This document shows, one piece after another, positions 1-7,783 of a DNA stretch of 33,316 nt. Within the stretch, counting starts at the first letter, position 1; every line of letters starts with the position of its first letter. Below the pieces are notes generated by a model, which saw only the letters and a list, made by a program, of their open reading frames with translations, searched no databases and had not been told where the DNA came from. Made by a program: the position numbers and the translations under genes. Origin of the DNA: Ktedonobacteraceae bacterium (GTDB lineage: Bacteria; Chloroflexota; Ktedonobacteria; Ktedonobacterales; Ktedonobacteraceae); the NCBI GenBank assembly GCA_014896635.1, contig JADBKA010000019.1, positions 1 to 33,316 on the forward strand. Reading direction: 5' to 3'.

Positions 1-3
1 TAT

Positions 4-17
4 CGGGTTATAACCCG
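4..17. repeat. 14-bp perfect palindrome touching the thiS ribosome binding site
   Basis: CGGGTTATAACCCG is a perfect palindrome. Its last G is also the first base of the GGAGG Shine-Dalgarno of thiS. As RNA it could fold only as a short hairpin beside the ribosome binding site, so it may affect thiS translation, or it may be a protein site or a remnant of the preceding gene end. The window edge hides its context. Confidence 0.4.
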
Positions 18-31
18 GAGGAACTGCTTCT

Positions 32-259
32 ATGGAACAACAGAACGTGGGAGAGAGTATCACGGTCGTTGCCAACGGTCAACCTCGTAGCATCCCTGCT
101 GGCAGCACGGTTGCCGATCTCCTGCGCCAGCTCAACATTACTACAAATTACGTTGTGGTACAACTGAACGGCGAGATCGTGCCGCGCAGCGATTTCGCGC
201 AGGTCACTTTGCATGAGCAGAACATGCTAGAGATCGTCACGCTGGTCGGCGGGGGCTGA
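32..259 (+). CDS. thiS: ThiS sulfur carrier protein (thiamine thiazole synthesis)
   Basis: This 75-residue protein has the beta-grasp pattern of the ThiS family and ends in Gly-Gly-Gly. The C-terminal Gly-Gly is adenylated by ThiF and converted to a thiocarboxylate, which donates sulfur to ThiG for the thiazole ring of thiamine. The segment VVVQLNGEIVPRSDF is typical of ThiS. The start is set by GGAGG at 17-21, ten bases before the ATG. About ten N-terminal residues precede the usual ThiS start. Other thi genes (thiG, thiO) would be expected upstream, outside the window. The family call is firm; the specific pathway partner is inferred. Confidence 0.9.
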   Translation: MEQQNVGESITVVANGQPRSIPAGSTVADLLRQLNITTNYVVVQLNGEIVPRSDFAQVTLHEQNMLEIVTLVGGG

Positions 260-294
260 TATTGATACTGCCAGCAGATCAGTAAAGCTGTCTC

Positions 295-678
295 TTACTG
301 TACAACAACCGTCAGGTTCATCTCTGGATGGACTGTGCAGTAGAGATGGAATGTTCCGGCAGTGGTAAAAGGACCGATAGCGGTACTCTCACCTGAGCTG
401 TTGATCGTGACATTGACTGTGGGAGCGCCAGCCTCGGTTTTGGGCTGAGGACTGCCGTTCACCCAGCTCCCATTGGTGATAATGTGGGTGGAATTCACAT
501 TGTCCTGGAGTGTCAACTTGTCTCCTTTGTGAAGCGTCACCGAGTGCTCGATAAAATCTGTCTGTCCCATATGCACGGTAGGACCACTACTCGTCGGTGC
601 GCTGGTAACCGCGCATGAGCCAAGGAGCAGCGTGAAAACAGCCAGAGCAGCAAGCAGAACAATAACTTTTTTCCACAT
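295..678 (-). CDS. Cupredoxin (plastocyanin-like) lipoprotein
   Basis: This 127-residue exported protein starts with a signal peptide (KK, then a hydrophobic stretch) ending in the lipobox LLGSC, so Cys22 should be lipidated and the protein anchored outside the membrane. The rest is a single cupredoxin domain. A His in the STHIITNG segment, then Cys, His and Met in LYCTVHPEM near the C-terminus, form a complete type 1 copper ligand set. Such small blue-copper proteins carry electrons or bind copper outside the cell; the partner is unknown here. Shine-Dalgarno AAAGGAC lies six bases before the ATG. The gene converges with thiS, and I see no clear terminator in the 35-bp gap. Confidence 0.85.
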   Translation of the reverse strand: MWKKVIVLLAALAVFTLLLGSCAVTSAPTSSGPTVHMGQTDFIEHSVTLHKGDKLTLQDNVNSTHIITNGSWVNGSPQPKTEAGAPTVNVTINSSGESTAIGPFTTAGTFHLYCTVHPEMNLTVVVQ

Positions 679-1114
679 AAGTTTGTCCTTTCATAGCCGC
701 AACGTTGCGGATATATTTATGAGAATTCTCTCAGGATTCTCTCTATTCAGATCATAGGTCGGTATTTCAACTGTCATGCCACAGCCCGCTGCCTTGCTTC
801 TTTTTTTCTCTGACTTTTTCAGTGCTTGTGCATAATATGCCGGTGCCTTTTTGAGTGTCTGCCACGAGATCCTCACCCTCTTGCGCTGTCATAATTCATC
901 CCCCTGATCATCCTTCTGGCCGATGCCTGCCAATCTGCCTGCACCGTATACTTCACAGCAGACCATTGCAGCAATGGAGAATCCAATTGAACTGGTCGCC
1001 CGGCGTGAGCGGCGACATTTTATCAACGATGTATTCTCGCGTAAAGTACATAGAGCAAGTTGTGGTATGGAAATAGTTGTGAAAAACATCGAATACCTAT
1101 CAGGAGTTTAGAAA
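679..1114. other. Intergenic region with palindromes and no convincing gene
   Basis: The region separates the divergent cupredoxin lipoprotein and the membrane protein at 1115. It holds CCGCAACGTTGCGG (697-710) and GAGAATTCTC (721-730), both perfect palindromes just upstream of the cupredoxin gene. A 61-codon minus-strand frame with a GTG start (691-876) ends 12 bases before the cupredoxin ATG. It has no recognisable family and no strong ribosome binding site. Plus-strand frames here look non-coding. Confidence 0.4.
697..710. promoter_or_regulatory. Perfect 14-bp palindrome upstream of cupredoxin gene, operator candidate
   Basis: CCGCAACGTTGCGG is perfectly self-complementary and sits about 18 bp upstream of the cupredoxin start codon, in the transcribed leader or promoter. 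A GCAA-CG-TTGC core is the form of many LacI/GalR-family operators. I cannot name a regulator, and no such regulator gene is in the window. Confidence 0.35.
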
Positions 1115-2146
1115 ATGCGTCGATTTCTTCCTGTGCTGACCCTTGTCTTGATAGCACCAATCATAGCCGAACTGCTGTGGGGTTCGACTCCGATCAGTAG
1201 AATCGCCAGTCTGCTTGTTCTGCTACCGCTCTACGGTGGCGGCGCGCTGTTCATCCGTGAGCTGGTGCGGCGGAGTGGGCGTGGCTGGGCGAGCGTTCTG
1301 CTGCTGGGAGCGGCTTTTGGGATCGTTGAGGAAGGTCTGGCATTGCAAAGTTTCTTTAATCCTCTACCTTTTGGCGCATCACCCTGGAGTGATCGCGTTC
1401 TGGGAATCAATGGCCTGTATAGCATCTGGGCGACTGGCTATCATATGGTCTGGAGTGTGGCTCTGCCGATTCTACTCACCGAGATGCTTTTTCCGGCGCA
1501 ACGCACCACACCCTACCTGGGTCGTGTGGGCCTTGTCGTTACCGGCCTGTTCTATGCGCTCGGCGTGGCGTTGCTTGGCTTTATCACCGTGAACTTCGTC
1601 TCACATGGCTACTGGGCACCGCCTGTCCTGCTTGGACTGACTGTGCTCGTCGTCATGGCGCTGGGAGGGGTAGCGCTGGGGGGGCTTTCCCCGGGGACGC
1701 CCCGGCAGCGGCGTGAGATCAGTGCGCCTTCGCCCTGGCTGGTGCTGCTGGTTGCCGGCATCGCCGGCTATGCCTGGCAGGCTCTGTTGATCAAGCTTGA
1801 ACATGCAGTTCCGGCGCTTGCGCATGGCACATTCATGCTGATTCCGTTGGGAAGCGCATTGCTGGTAGCGGCACTGGCAGGTTGGCTCATCTCACGCTGG
1901 GTACAGTCCCGTGACTGGAATGATCTGCATAACCTGTCCCTGGCTGCCGGAGCACTGATCGCGCACACGCTCTTCGGTGTACTCTACCTCACGCCGACTC
2001 TCGTTGATCGCGTGGGCCTGATCGTGCTTGGACTGCTCATGAATGCCCTGCTGGTCCTGTTTGCAGTACGGCTTCGAGGTAGAGTGCGTAAAGTTACCGA
2101 TGCCTCGAAGAGGCATGATTCGGAAGTAACCGCTGGATCGCTGTAA
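1115..2146 (+). CDS. Polytopic membrane protein of unknown function
   Basis: This 343-residue protein is almost entirely hydrophobic, with about eight to ten predicted membrane helices. A short charged C-terminal tail (RLRGRVRKVTDASKRHDSE) is probably cytoplasmic. A segment near residue 67 reads AFGIVEEGLAL. The paired Glu in a membrane helix recalls CPBP-type intramembrane proteases (EExxxR), but the Arg and the later His motifs are not evident, so I do not assign that function. The ATG is preceded by AGGAG at 1100-1104. The gene converges with the pentapeptide-repeat gene, leaving a 14-bp gap. No family is recognised. Confidence 0.75.
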   Translation: MRRFLPVLTLVLIAPIIAELLWGSTPISRIASLLVLLPLYGGGALFIRELVRRSGRGWASVLLLGAAFGIVEEGLALQSFFNPLPFGASPWSDRVLGINGLYSIWATGYHMVWSVALPILLTEMLFPAQRTTPYLGRVGLVVTGLFYALGVALLGFITVNFVSHGYWAPPVLLGLTVLVVMALGGVALGGLSPGTPRQRREISAPSPWLVLLVAGIAGYAWQALLIKLEHAVPALAHGTFMLIPLGSALLVAALAGWLISRWVQSRDWNDLHNLSLAAGALIAHTLFGVLYLTPTLVDRVGLIVLGLLMNALLVLFAVRLRGRVRKVTDASKRHDSEVTAGSL

Positions 2147-2160
2147 TGAAGATGAGAAAT

Positions 2161-2880
2161 TCAGGGATGCCTGGAGCCGTCGGGCATAATAGCGCCTTTC
2201 AGCGATTTGGCTCTTGCCAGTTGTTCCTGAGACAGATTTCTCGCGTCGTGCAGGTCCACTCCTGTCAGGTCGGCGCCGCTCAAATTGGCGTTCTTAAAAT
2301 CGCTTGCGTGCATATCGGCGCCGGCCAGATTCGCGTTGCTGAAATTGGCGTAGGCATGGTCGGAGTAAGTCAGATTGGCGCCGCGTGCATCAGCTCCACG
2401 CAGATCGGCCCCGAAAAACGAGATCTCTGTCAGGTAGAGATTGCGCAGGTTGGCACCACGCAAATCATGGTTATTGAACGTAATAACGGCTGCAAAGGCT
2501 TCAACCAGCCCGTTCTCGTAAAGGAAATGTACCAGTATCCCTTTGCCATTATTGTCAAGCTGGCGCAAGGCATCAGTGGTTGCCACCTGGGCGGCCAGTT
2601 GTACCGTCGAGCCAGCCTGCGCTTCTTGCAGGTCTTCGTGGAGCATCAGATCATTAATCTTTTTGCGATGTTCCATCAGTACAATCATTTGCTGCTCACT
2701 GCGAGCAATGGACAGGGTGGTATCTTGCTGCTGTTTGCCGGTCTGCACGCTCAGGAGATACCCCTCGATGCTCAGCCAGGCAAAACCGATGAGCATAATG
2801 GCCGAGGGGAGAATCAGTTGCAGCCGGCTGGACAGCGGCCTTGACGTGTGTTGTTCGCCGTTTCTAATAGATGCTGCCAC
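2161..2880 (-). CDS. Membrane-anchored pentapeptide-repeat protein
   Basis: This 239-residue protein has one N-terminal membrane helix (about residues 22-44) followed by a helical, probably extracytoplasmic region (about 45-130). A pentapeptide-repeat domain spans about 138-213, with repeats such as ADLRG, ADARG, ANLSG and ADLTG. The repeats form a right-handed beta-helix that acts as a rigid binding surface. No enzyme activity is implied. The start is GTG at 2878-2880, chosen because AAGGAG lies eight bases upstream. The middle region resembles the sensor-like linkers of other membrane pentapeptide proteins, but its ligand is unknown. It is divergent from the DUF1772-like gene at 3063. Confidence 0.85.
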   Translation of the reverse strand: MAASIRNGEQHTSRPLSSRLQLILPSAIMLIGFAWLSIEGYLLSVQTGKQQQDTTLSIARSEQQMIVLMEHRKKINDLMLHEDLQEAQAGSTVQLAAQVATTDALRQLDNNGKGILVHFLYENGLVEAFAAVITFNNHDLRGANLRNLYLTEISFFGADLRGADARGANLTYSDHAYANFSNANLAGADMHASDFKNANLSGADLTGVDLHDARNLSQEQLARAKSLKGAIMPDGSRHP

Positions 2881-3062
2881 CAGAGATCTCCTTTTTGTTG
2901 TTCGGGTGTGATCGAAACTGCTTCCTGCAATGGTTCTCTGCTACAACAATATCATACATTCTGACGTAAGAAAAGAGAGGACGGATTGTTCTTCTCATCC
3001 TCACAAATCGGCAGATGTATGAGGAACAGAGCACCTCAGTACCTTTTTGAGAGGGAGATTCT

Positions 3063-3578
3063 ATGTTTCTAAAAACATTACGTTTTATCAGCCTGATCTG
3101 TGCTGCGCTCACACTTGGATTGACGCTGACGCATGACCTGGAAATTCCAGCCAAGCGTATGCTCAGCAGCGCCGAGTGGCTGAACATGCAGCATACGTTC
3201 TATGGTGGATTCGCCATTATTGGCGGCATAGCCGAAGTTGGTGGCCTGGCCTCGGCGCTCGTGCTGCTCTACCTGCTACGTGGGCGGCGCACGGCTTTTA
3301 GCCTGACGCTGGTCGCAGCCATCTGCTTCGCTGGCATGCTGGCCCTGTTCGCCTTCGGTAATAATCCAATCAACCAGCAGATTGCTACCTGGACACCTGA
3401 GACACTGCCGGCCACCTGGCAACAGGCCCGCGATGCCTGGGATAGCTTTCACGCCGCCAGTTCCGGCCTCTCCTTTATTGCTCTGACCGCGTTACTCATT
3501 GCCACACTGCGCGATACCCGCGATCCCGTTTCCCAGCACGGGAAAACAGGCGAAGCAAGAGGCGCGTTTAGCTCCTGA
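3063..3578 (+). CDS. DUF1772/anthrone-oxygenase-like membrane protein
   Basis: This 171-residue protein has four membrane helices. The C-terminal half reads NNPINQQIATWTPETLPATWQ, then WDSFHAASSGLSFIAL. That pattern (N-x-P-x-N..., W-x-x-x-R/D-x-W-...H) marks the DUF1772 group, which includes anthrone oxygenase-like proteins, although most members have no known activity. A GAGGGAG ribosome binding site precedes the ATG by about five bases. The gene is monocistronic and divergent from the pentapeptide gene. Function beyond the family is unknown. Confidence 0.75.
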   Translation: MFLKTLRFISLICAALTLGLTLTHDLEIPAKRMLSSAEWLNMQHTFYGGFAIIGGIAEVGGLASALVLLYLLRGRRTAFSLTLVAAICFAGMLALFAFGNNPINQQIATWTPETLPATWQQARDAWDSFHAASSGLSFIALTALLIATLRDTRDPVSQHGKTGEARGAFSS

Positions 3579-3697
3579 AAAAGCCGAGAATACTCATCGC
3601 TCATCTGTGAGACATAACCATAAGATGACAGAGGTGCCATGCTTGCAGCCGGGCGAGGTCTTGCAGGTAGTTGCTCCATCTGATCAAGCAAAATAGC

Positions 3698-3770
3698 TGA
3701 CTATCAGTCATTTTGTCTGGGATCAGGGTCAGTAAAGGGCTGCGAGTGCGGCAGGATTGCTCCTGCCGCA
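3698..3770. terminator. Stem-loops between convergent genes, likely bidirectional termination
   Basis: The main element is TGCGGCAGGA (3747-3756), loop TTGC and TCCTGCCGCA (3761-3770), a perfect 10-bp stem. A weaker TGACT/AGTCA hairpin at 3698-3710 is followed by TTTT and suits the plus-strand gene ending at 3578. The strong stem lacks a U-run on either strand, so termination by it alone is inferred from its position between convergent genes. Confidence 0.5.
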
Positions 3771-3799
3771 TCATCTACCAGTATCGTGCTCTGGTCCCA

Positions 3800-4420
3800 T
3801 CATGGTCGTGTTCCCCAGGCCATGTAGCGCCCGCCGCCCCATTGTTCCTCGCACTCAAGGCGTCCTATCAAGTCTTCCAGCGTTGTCCAGGGAGTGGCAG
3901 CACGGGTAATATCGCTGACAAACGATGAAGTGAACAGGCGCGTCACTAGCTTGCCGGGCCACCTGCTGGTCTGCTTCGGTCCGGCGATCACGCAGTGACC
4001 GCCGTGCCGCAACGCATGGACTCCCCGCTCCATGGCTCGCCGTGATATGATAATATCGTGTACATCGAAGCAATGCAGCGCGTCAACGGACTCAGGCGGT
4101 AGATGGAGCGATTCAGCGTTTGCCTGGATGAGCGTCACATTGCGCCATCCATTGCGCGTCACTTTCTCTTGAGCGCGTGCGAGCATCTCCGGTGAGATAT
4201 CAACGCCGATAATGCGCCCTTCCGGCCCGATCAGTCGCTCGAACAGTGAAAAGCTCTGTCCTGTCCCACAGCCGAGATCAAGTACCACGGCACCCGGAAA
4301 AAGCGCCAGGTGCGCAACGGATTTGCGGCGCAGTGCTCTGAATGGTAAATCAACTATATCATAGAAATACACCTTTTGTCGGTATATCTGCTGAATCCGC
4401 GAAACATTCTCGACGGCCAT
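3800..4420 (-). CDS. Class I SAM-dependent methyltransferase
   Basis: This 206-residue protein has a Rossmann-fold methyltransferase domain. Motif I is VVLDLGCGTGQSF (about residues 45-57), followed by the acidic motif II in IIGVDISPEML and a motif around ANAESLHLP. These bind S-adenosylmethionine. The N-terminus (RIQQIYRQKVYFYDIVDLPF) resembles the UbiE/MenG and small-molecule methyltransferase group. The substrate cannot be told from the sequence. AAGGGAG lies five to six bases upstream of the ATG, which supports this start. It is divergent from the metal-efflux operon, so a shared regulatory region is possible. Confidence 0.85.
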   Translation of the reverse strand: MAVENVSRIQQIYRQKVYFYDIVDLPFRALRRKSVAHLALFPGAVVLDLGCGTGQSFSLFERLIGPEGRIIGVDISPEMLARAQEKVTRNGWRNVTLIQANAESLHLPPESVDALHCFDVHDIIISRRAMERGVHALRHGGHCVIAGPKQTSRWPGKLVTRLFTSSFVSDITRAATPWTTLEDLIGRLECEEQWGGGRYMAWGTRP

Positions 4421-4581
4421 TTTTCACTCCCTTCAGCTTATGGGGAAGACAACAGTCACTACTTATCCCCATCTACGGAATTCCCCAGTTTGAGGTTGTA
4501 TCAGACTTGCTGCGGTAGTATCAGTTCGTTTTACGAGGCGGCTTCCGTTGCTGTACTTCATTCCCATTCGATGAGAGCAGC

Positions 4582-4638
4582 TTGACACACGTCTCTTTGT
4601 ATGTTAGTATACCACTACTTGCTGACGTATTAACGTAT
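4582..4638 (+). promoter_or_regulatory. Promoter and candidate operator of the metal-efflux operon
   Basis: TTGACA at 4582-4587 and TAGTAT at 4605-4610 are separated by 17 bp, a strong sigma-70-type promoter. The -10 is followed by an imperfect dyad (TAGT-ATACC-ACTA, 4605-4617) and by two ACGTAT direct repeats (4625-4630, 4633-4638). ArsR/CmtR repressors bind AT-rich dyads over the -10 and start site, so autoregulation by the first gene is the natural inference. Confidence 0.7.
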
Positions 4639-4652
4639 AAGGAAGGCTTTCT

Positions 4653-5033
4653 ATGCCAACATTGCAGGCGCAGGCGATTGCGCTGAAAGCAAAACTGTAT
4701 CGAGGTTTTGCCGATCCTTCTCGCCTCTCCATTCTAGAGACACTGCGAGAGGGGCCACTGCCAGTACATACTATTGTCGAGAAGACCGGATTATCGCGCA
4801 CCAATGTCTCGAATCACCTGCGCTGTCTCTCTGACTGTGATCTGGTGATATCGGAATCCCGGGGCCGCTACACCTTCTACCAGTTGAGTCATCCCAGGGT
4901 TGCGGAGCTGTTGCGCGTCGCGGAGGATATTGTGCGCGACATTGCGCGTGGTATGTATGAATGTACCAACTATACCGAAGCACATCCCAACTTTGCAGCG
5001 AAGGGAGATGACGATGAGTGCTGCACGGTCTGA
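4653..5033 (+). CDS. ArsR/SmtB-family metal sensor repressor, CmtR type
   Basis: This 126-residue winged-helix repressor has the recognition helix in TGLSRTNVSNHLRCLSDC. Cys58 and Cys62 sit in the NVSNHLxCLxDC motif, and Cys104 lies in the C-terminal helix. This Cys pattern matches Mycobacterium tuberculosis CmtR, where Cys57, Cys61 and Cys102 bind Cd(II)/Pb(II). A further Cys-Cys pair (123-124) ends the protein. Metal binding should release the operator. The ATG follows AAGGAAGG. The 3' end overlaps the ATPase start by 20 bases, which implies translational coupling. Family and Cys sites are seen directly; the metal is inferred from CmtR. Confidence 0.9.
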   Translation: MPTLQAQAIALKAKLYRGFADPSRLSILETLREGPLPVHTIVEKTGLSRTNVSNHLRCLSDCDLVISESRGRYTFYQLSHPRVAELLRVAEDIVRDIARGMYECTNYTEAHPNFAAKGDDDECCTV

Positions 5034-7143
5034 AAAAGGGCAAACGCTCGAATTGCCGATTGCGGGAATGGATTGTGCCGAGTGTAGCCAGCATGTCCAG
5101 CAGGCTCTTGCCGCGCTTCCTGGCGTGCAAGACGTTCAAGTGTTCTTGACGACTGAAAAAGCCCTGCTGCGCATTGACCCGGCACAGGTTGACTTGCCAG
5201 CCCTGCGGAAAGCCGTGAAGGATGCGGGCTACAGCGTTCCAGAAACGGAAATTTCCGAACATGAACCTGAACACACCAGGCGTCTTCGCAATTTTACTCG
5301 TCTCATTCTCATGCTCTTTGGCCTCGTCGTGGGAGTGGTGCTGCTTGTCGTGATCGTAGGCGAGTGGCTTGGTCTTTTTGAGCGGATTACTGATCTGGTT
5401 CCCTGGCACATTGGATGGGGCCTGGTTCTGCTGGCGGGTTATCCCATCTTCTTGAATGTCATTCAAGCTGCCCTGCGCCGCCAGATTATTTCCCATACAT
5501 TGATGAGCCTGGGAGTTGTCGCCGCGCTGGCCGTTGGACAATGGCCGACGGCTGTAGTAATCGTGTTCTTCATGCGTGTGGGTGACTATACCGAACAGTT
5601 CACCACCGGGCGTTCACGGCGCGCCATCAAGCGTCTCACTGCCCTCGCCCCTCAGACAGCGCGAGTGGAGCGCGATGGAATTGAACAGGTGATCCCCATT
5701 GCTGAAGTGAAGGTTGGAGAGACGGTCATTGTGCGTCCTGGAGAGTCCATTCCTGTGGATGGCGAAGTGCTTGCTGGAGCGGCGACGGTCAATCAGGCAT
5801 CTATTACCGGAGAATCGCTGCCGGTCGAAGTGTGCGAGGGGAGCAGGGTCTTCGCCGCCACTCTGGCGCAACTGGGGAGTCTGCGGGTACGTGCGACACA
5901 CGTCGGCTCTGAAACTACCTTTGGACGTGTGATCACATTGGTCGAGGAAGCCGAAGCGCATCGTGCTCCGGTCCAGCGGATTGCTGATCGTTTTTCTGCC
6001 TACTTTTTACCTCTAGTTGCCGCCATTGCCCTGCTCACATTTGTGATCAGTCGCAATCCGCTCTCTGCGGCAGCGGTGCTGGTCGTGGCATGTTCTTGCT
6101 CGTTTGCGTTGGCGACTCCCATTGCGATGCTGGCATCCATCGGAGCTGCTGCTTCACATGGTCTGCTCGTCAAAGGAGGCAAATACCTGGAAGCACTCAC
6201 GCGAGCGGATGTCGTCTTTCTCGACAAAACGGGAACTGTGACGGTTGGCCAGCCAGAGATTACTGATATCGTGCCTGTCGCCAATAGCTCTGCTGAAGAG
6301 GTGCTTCTGCTCGCAGCCAGTGTTGAACAGGATTCCGAGCATCCTCTGGCCGAGGCGGTTCGGCAATACGCAAAAGCTCATGGGATTCATCCCCGGCACA
6401 TCTCCCACTTTGAAGCTTTGCCGGGCATGGGGATTCGAGCGCAGCTTGATGGTCAACTTGTGTCGGTGGGCAGTACGCGCATGATCCAGGCACCAGATTC
6501 GTTACTGCTCTCGCTTCCCTTCGAGTGTGAGGGCAAAACCCTGCTCCTGGTAGAACGAGCAGGCACTCTTCTTGGCATCATCGCGCTGGCGGACTCCCCT
6601 CGCCCGGAGGTCAAAAGCGCAATCTCGCGCCTGCGAGCGCTGGGGATCAGCAAAATTGAACTTCTGACAGGAGACAATCGACGGGTGGCAGAATCGCTTG
6701 CCTCTTCCCTTGCCATCACGTACCAGGCAGAGTTGCTGCCGGAAGATAAGATCCGCATTGTCAAAGAAGCGCAGGAGCAAGGCCACACCGTCGTCATGAT
6801 CGGGGATGGTGTCAATGATGCTCCGGCGCTGGCGCAGGCTGATGTCGGTATTGTGATGGGAGTGGTAGGTACGGACATTGCCATCGAGGCGGCTCATGCC
6901 GTGCTCATGCGAGAGGATTGGAACCTGATTCCTGATCTCTTTATGATTGCCAGGCGTACCATGCGCGTGGTAAAAACCAATCTCACCTTCACCATTCTCT
7001 ACAATTTCGTAGGACTCTCGCTCGCGGCGTTGGGCATCTTGCCGCCGATTCTGGCTGCTGCGGCCCAATCGTTGCCTGACCTGGGCATTCTCGCCAACTC
7101 TTCACGTTTACTCCGTCAGAGTCTTTCCTCTAGCCAAACATAA
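5014..7143 (+). CDS. P1B-type heavy-metal-exporting ATPase with CSC membrane motif
   Basis: This 709-residue ATPase pumps soft metals out of the cell. It has an N-terminal HMA domain with GMDCAEC (residues 18-24), the actuator motif TGES (265-268), phosphorylation site DKTGT (Asp404), the HP motif (His443) and the hinge GDGVNDAP (Asp598). The membrane motif that is CPC, CPH or SPC in most relatives reads Cys360-Ser361-Cys362, so the usual Pro is missing. The last helix pair contains QSLPDLGILANSSRLL. ATG 5014 is chosen because AGGGAG lies six bases upstream; an in-frame frame continues up to 4900 but lies inside the repressor gene. With a CmtR-like partner, Cd/Pb/Zn export is the best guess. 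Confidence 0.92.
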   Translation: MSAARSEKGQTLELPIAGMDCAECSQHVQQALAALPGVQDVQVFLTTEKALLRIDPAQVDLPALRKAVKDAGYSVPETEISEHEPEHTRRLRNFTRLILMLFGLVVGVVLLVVIVGEWLGLFERITDLVPWHIGWGLVLLAGYPIFLNVIQAALRRQIISHTLMSLGVVAALAVGQWPTAVVIVFFMRVGDYTEQFTTGRSRRAIKRLTALAPQTARVERDGIEQVIPIAEVKVGETVIVRPGESIPVDGEVLAGAATVNQASITGESLPVEVCEGSRVFAATLAQLGSLRVRATHVGSETTFGRVITLVEEAEAHRAPVQRIADRFSAYFLPLVAAIALLTFVISRNPLSAAAVLVVACSCSFALATPIAMLASIGAAASHGLLVKGGKYLEALTRADVVFLDKTGTVTVGQPEITDIVPVANSSAEEVLLLAASVEQDSEHPLAEAVRQYAKAHGIHPRHISHFEALPGMGIRAQLDGQLVSVGSTRMIQAPDSLLLSLPFECEGKTLLLVERAGTLLGIIALADSPRPEVKSAISRLRALGISKIELLTGDNRRVAESLASSLAITYQAELLPEDKIRIVKEAQEQGHTVVMIGDGVNDAPALAQADVGIVMGVVGTDIAIEAAHAVLMREDWNLIPDLFMIARRTMRVVKTNLTFTILYNFVGLSLAALGILPPILAAAAQSLPDLGILANSSRLLRQSLSSSQT

Positions 7144-7347
7144 ACACGATGGCTGAGGAATTTCATATAGTCACAAAGACTATTAATTATGAAGCAGTAC
7201 ACACAACCCATCACCCCATCACGGAATCAAATATTGAGCTTCTCAGATCAGACTCCTGGTGCTCGATGAGTCGGAACTGCCCCACACCGATCTGGCTTGC
7301 GTGCGCGATGAAAACAGTATAGTGGTTGGGTTTATATGTCCGCCCTC
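7144..7347. other. Intergenic stretch with a weak hairpin
   Basis: The stretch follows the ATPase gene. ATAGTC-acaaa-GACTAT (7167-7183), followed by an AT-rich stretch, may serve as a weak terminator for the efflux operon. I see no gene in the remaining bases up to the pheST promoter. Confidence 0.35.
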
Positions 7348-7376
7348 TAGACATTTTTCGTCAAATCTGGCATACT
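7348..7376 (+). promoter_or_regulatory. Promoter of the T-box/pheST transcript
   Basis: TAGACA (7348-7353) and CATACT (7371-7376) are spaced 17 bp. They match sigma-70 boxes at five and four of six positions. Transcription would begin near 7383, just before the T-box leader. Confidence 0.5.
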
Positions 7377-7382
7377 CTCTCT

Positions 7383-7727
7383 GAAAGAAGAGAAATCATA
7401 CTGGAAAAAGGCAGAGAAGGGGAAAAGTACACCGGGCGCGAGTGTACAGAGAGAGAAGGCCACCGGCTGCAAGCCTGCTCCCCTCTCCCCGGTCGAAGTT
7501 CTCCCCTGAGCTGGCTGCTGAACGAGTTTCTGACCTGTGTAGGCAGCCCCGGATGTCCCCCGTTAACGGGCAAAATGAGTGGAACGCCAATGTAACGCAG
7601 GTCGCTTCTTATGTAGAAGCGTGCCTGATCTGGCATTGCGTTCAACAAGGGTGGTAACACGGAGGTAGCATATCCAGGCTGACAACTTCGTCCCTGCGAC
7701 GAATAGTCAGCCTTTCTGTTTTTATGG
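7383..7727 (+). promoter_or_regulatory. T-box riboswitch sensing uncharged tRNA-Phe, upstream of pheST
   Basis: Stem I has a base helix AGGGGA (7418-7423)/TCCCCT (7502-7507), the loop-E motif AGTA (7426-7429) and helix ACCGGG (7431-7436)/CCCGGT (7488-7493). The distal part contains an AGAGAG run and GGCTGCAAGCC. The 3' side of the specifier loop reads GAAG-TTC, which puts a Phe codon UUC at 7499-7501, in agreement with the downstream pheST genes. Stem III is CGCTTCT/AGAAGCG (7602-7620) inside AACGCA/TGCGTT. The T-box sequence AGGGTGGTAACACGG is at 7648-7662. AGGG and ACG can pair with CGTCCCT (7689-7695) as antiterminator. Uncharged tRNA-Phe would stabilise that form and allow transcription of pheST. 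Confidence 0.9.
7676..7724 (+). terminator. T-box terminator
   Basis: AGGCTGAC (7676-7683) pairs with GTCAGCCT (7706-7713). Inside it TTCGTC pairs with GACGAA, and the stem is followed by TTCTGTTTTT. The inner 5' arm contains the CGTCCCT needed for the antiterminator, so the two structures exclude each other. Confidence 0.88.
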
Positions 7728-7783
7728 CATTTTTTTATCGAGAGAAGTTTGTCGTATGATGAAGAGGAGAGGCAACAGGACGT

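Noticed and set aside
691..876. 61-codon minus-strand frame upstream of the cupredoxin gene
   Set aside because: GTG start without a convincing ribosome binding site, no family, and overlap with palindromes. It is kept only as part of the intergenic note.
2146..2844. 232-codon frame opposite the pentapeptide-repeat gene with periodic QIG/IGVxQI pattern
   Set aside because: The periodicity is the mirror of the pentapeptide repeats on the real strand.
4900..5013. Upstream extension of the P1B ATPase
   Set aside because: It lies inside the repressor gene, and a good ribosome binding site points to ATG 5014.
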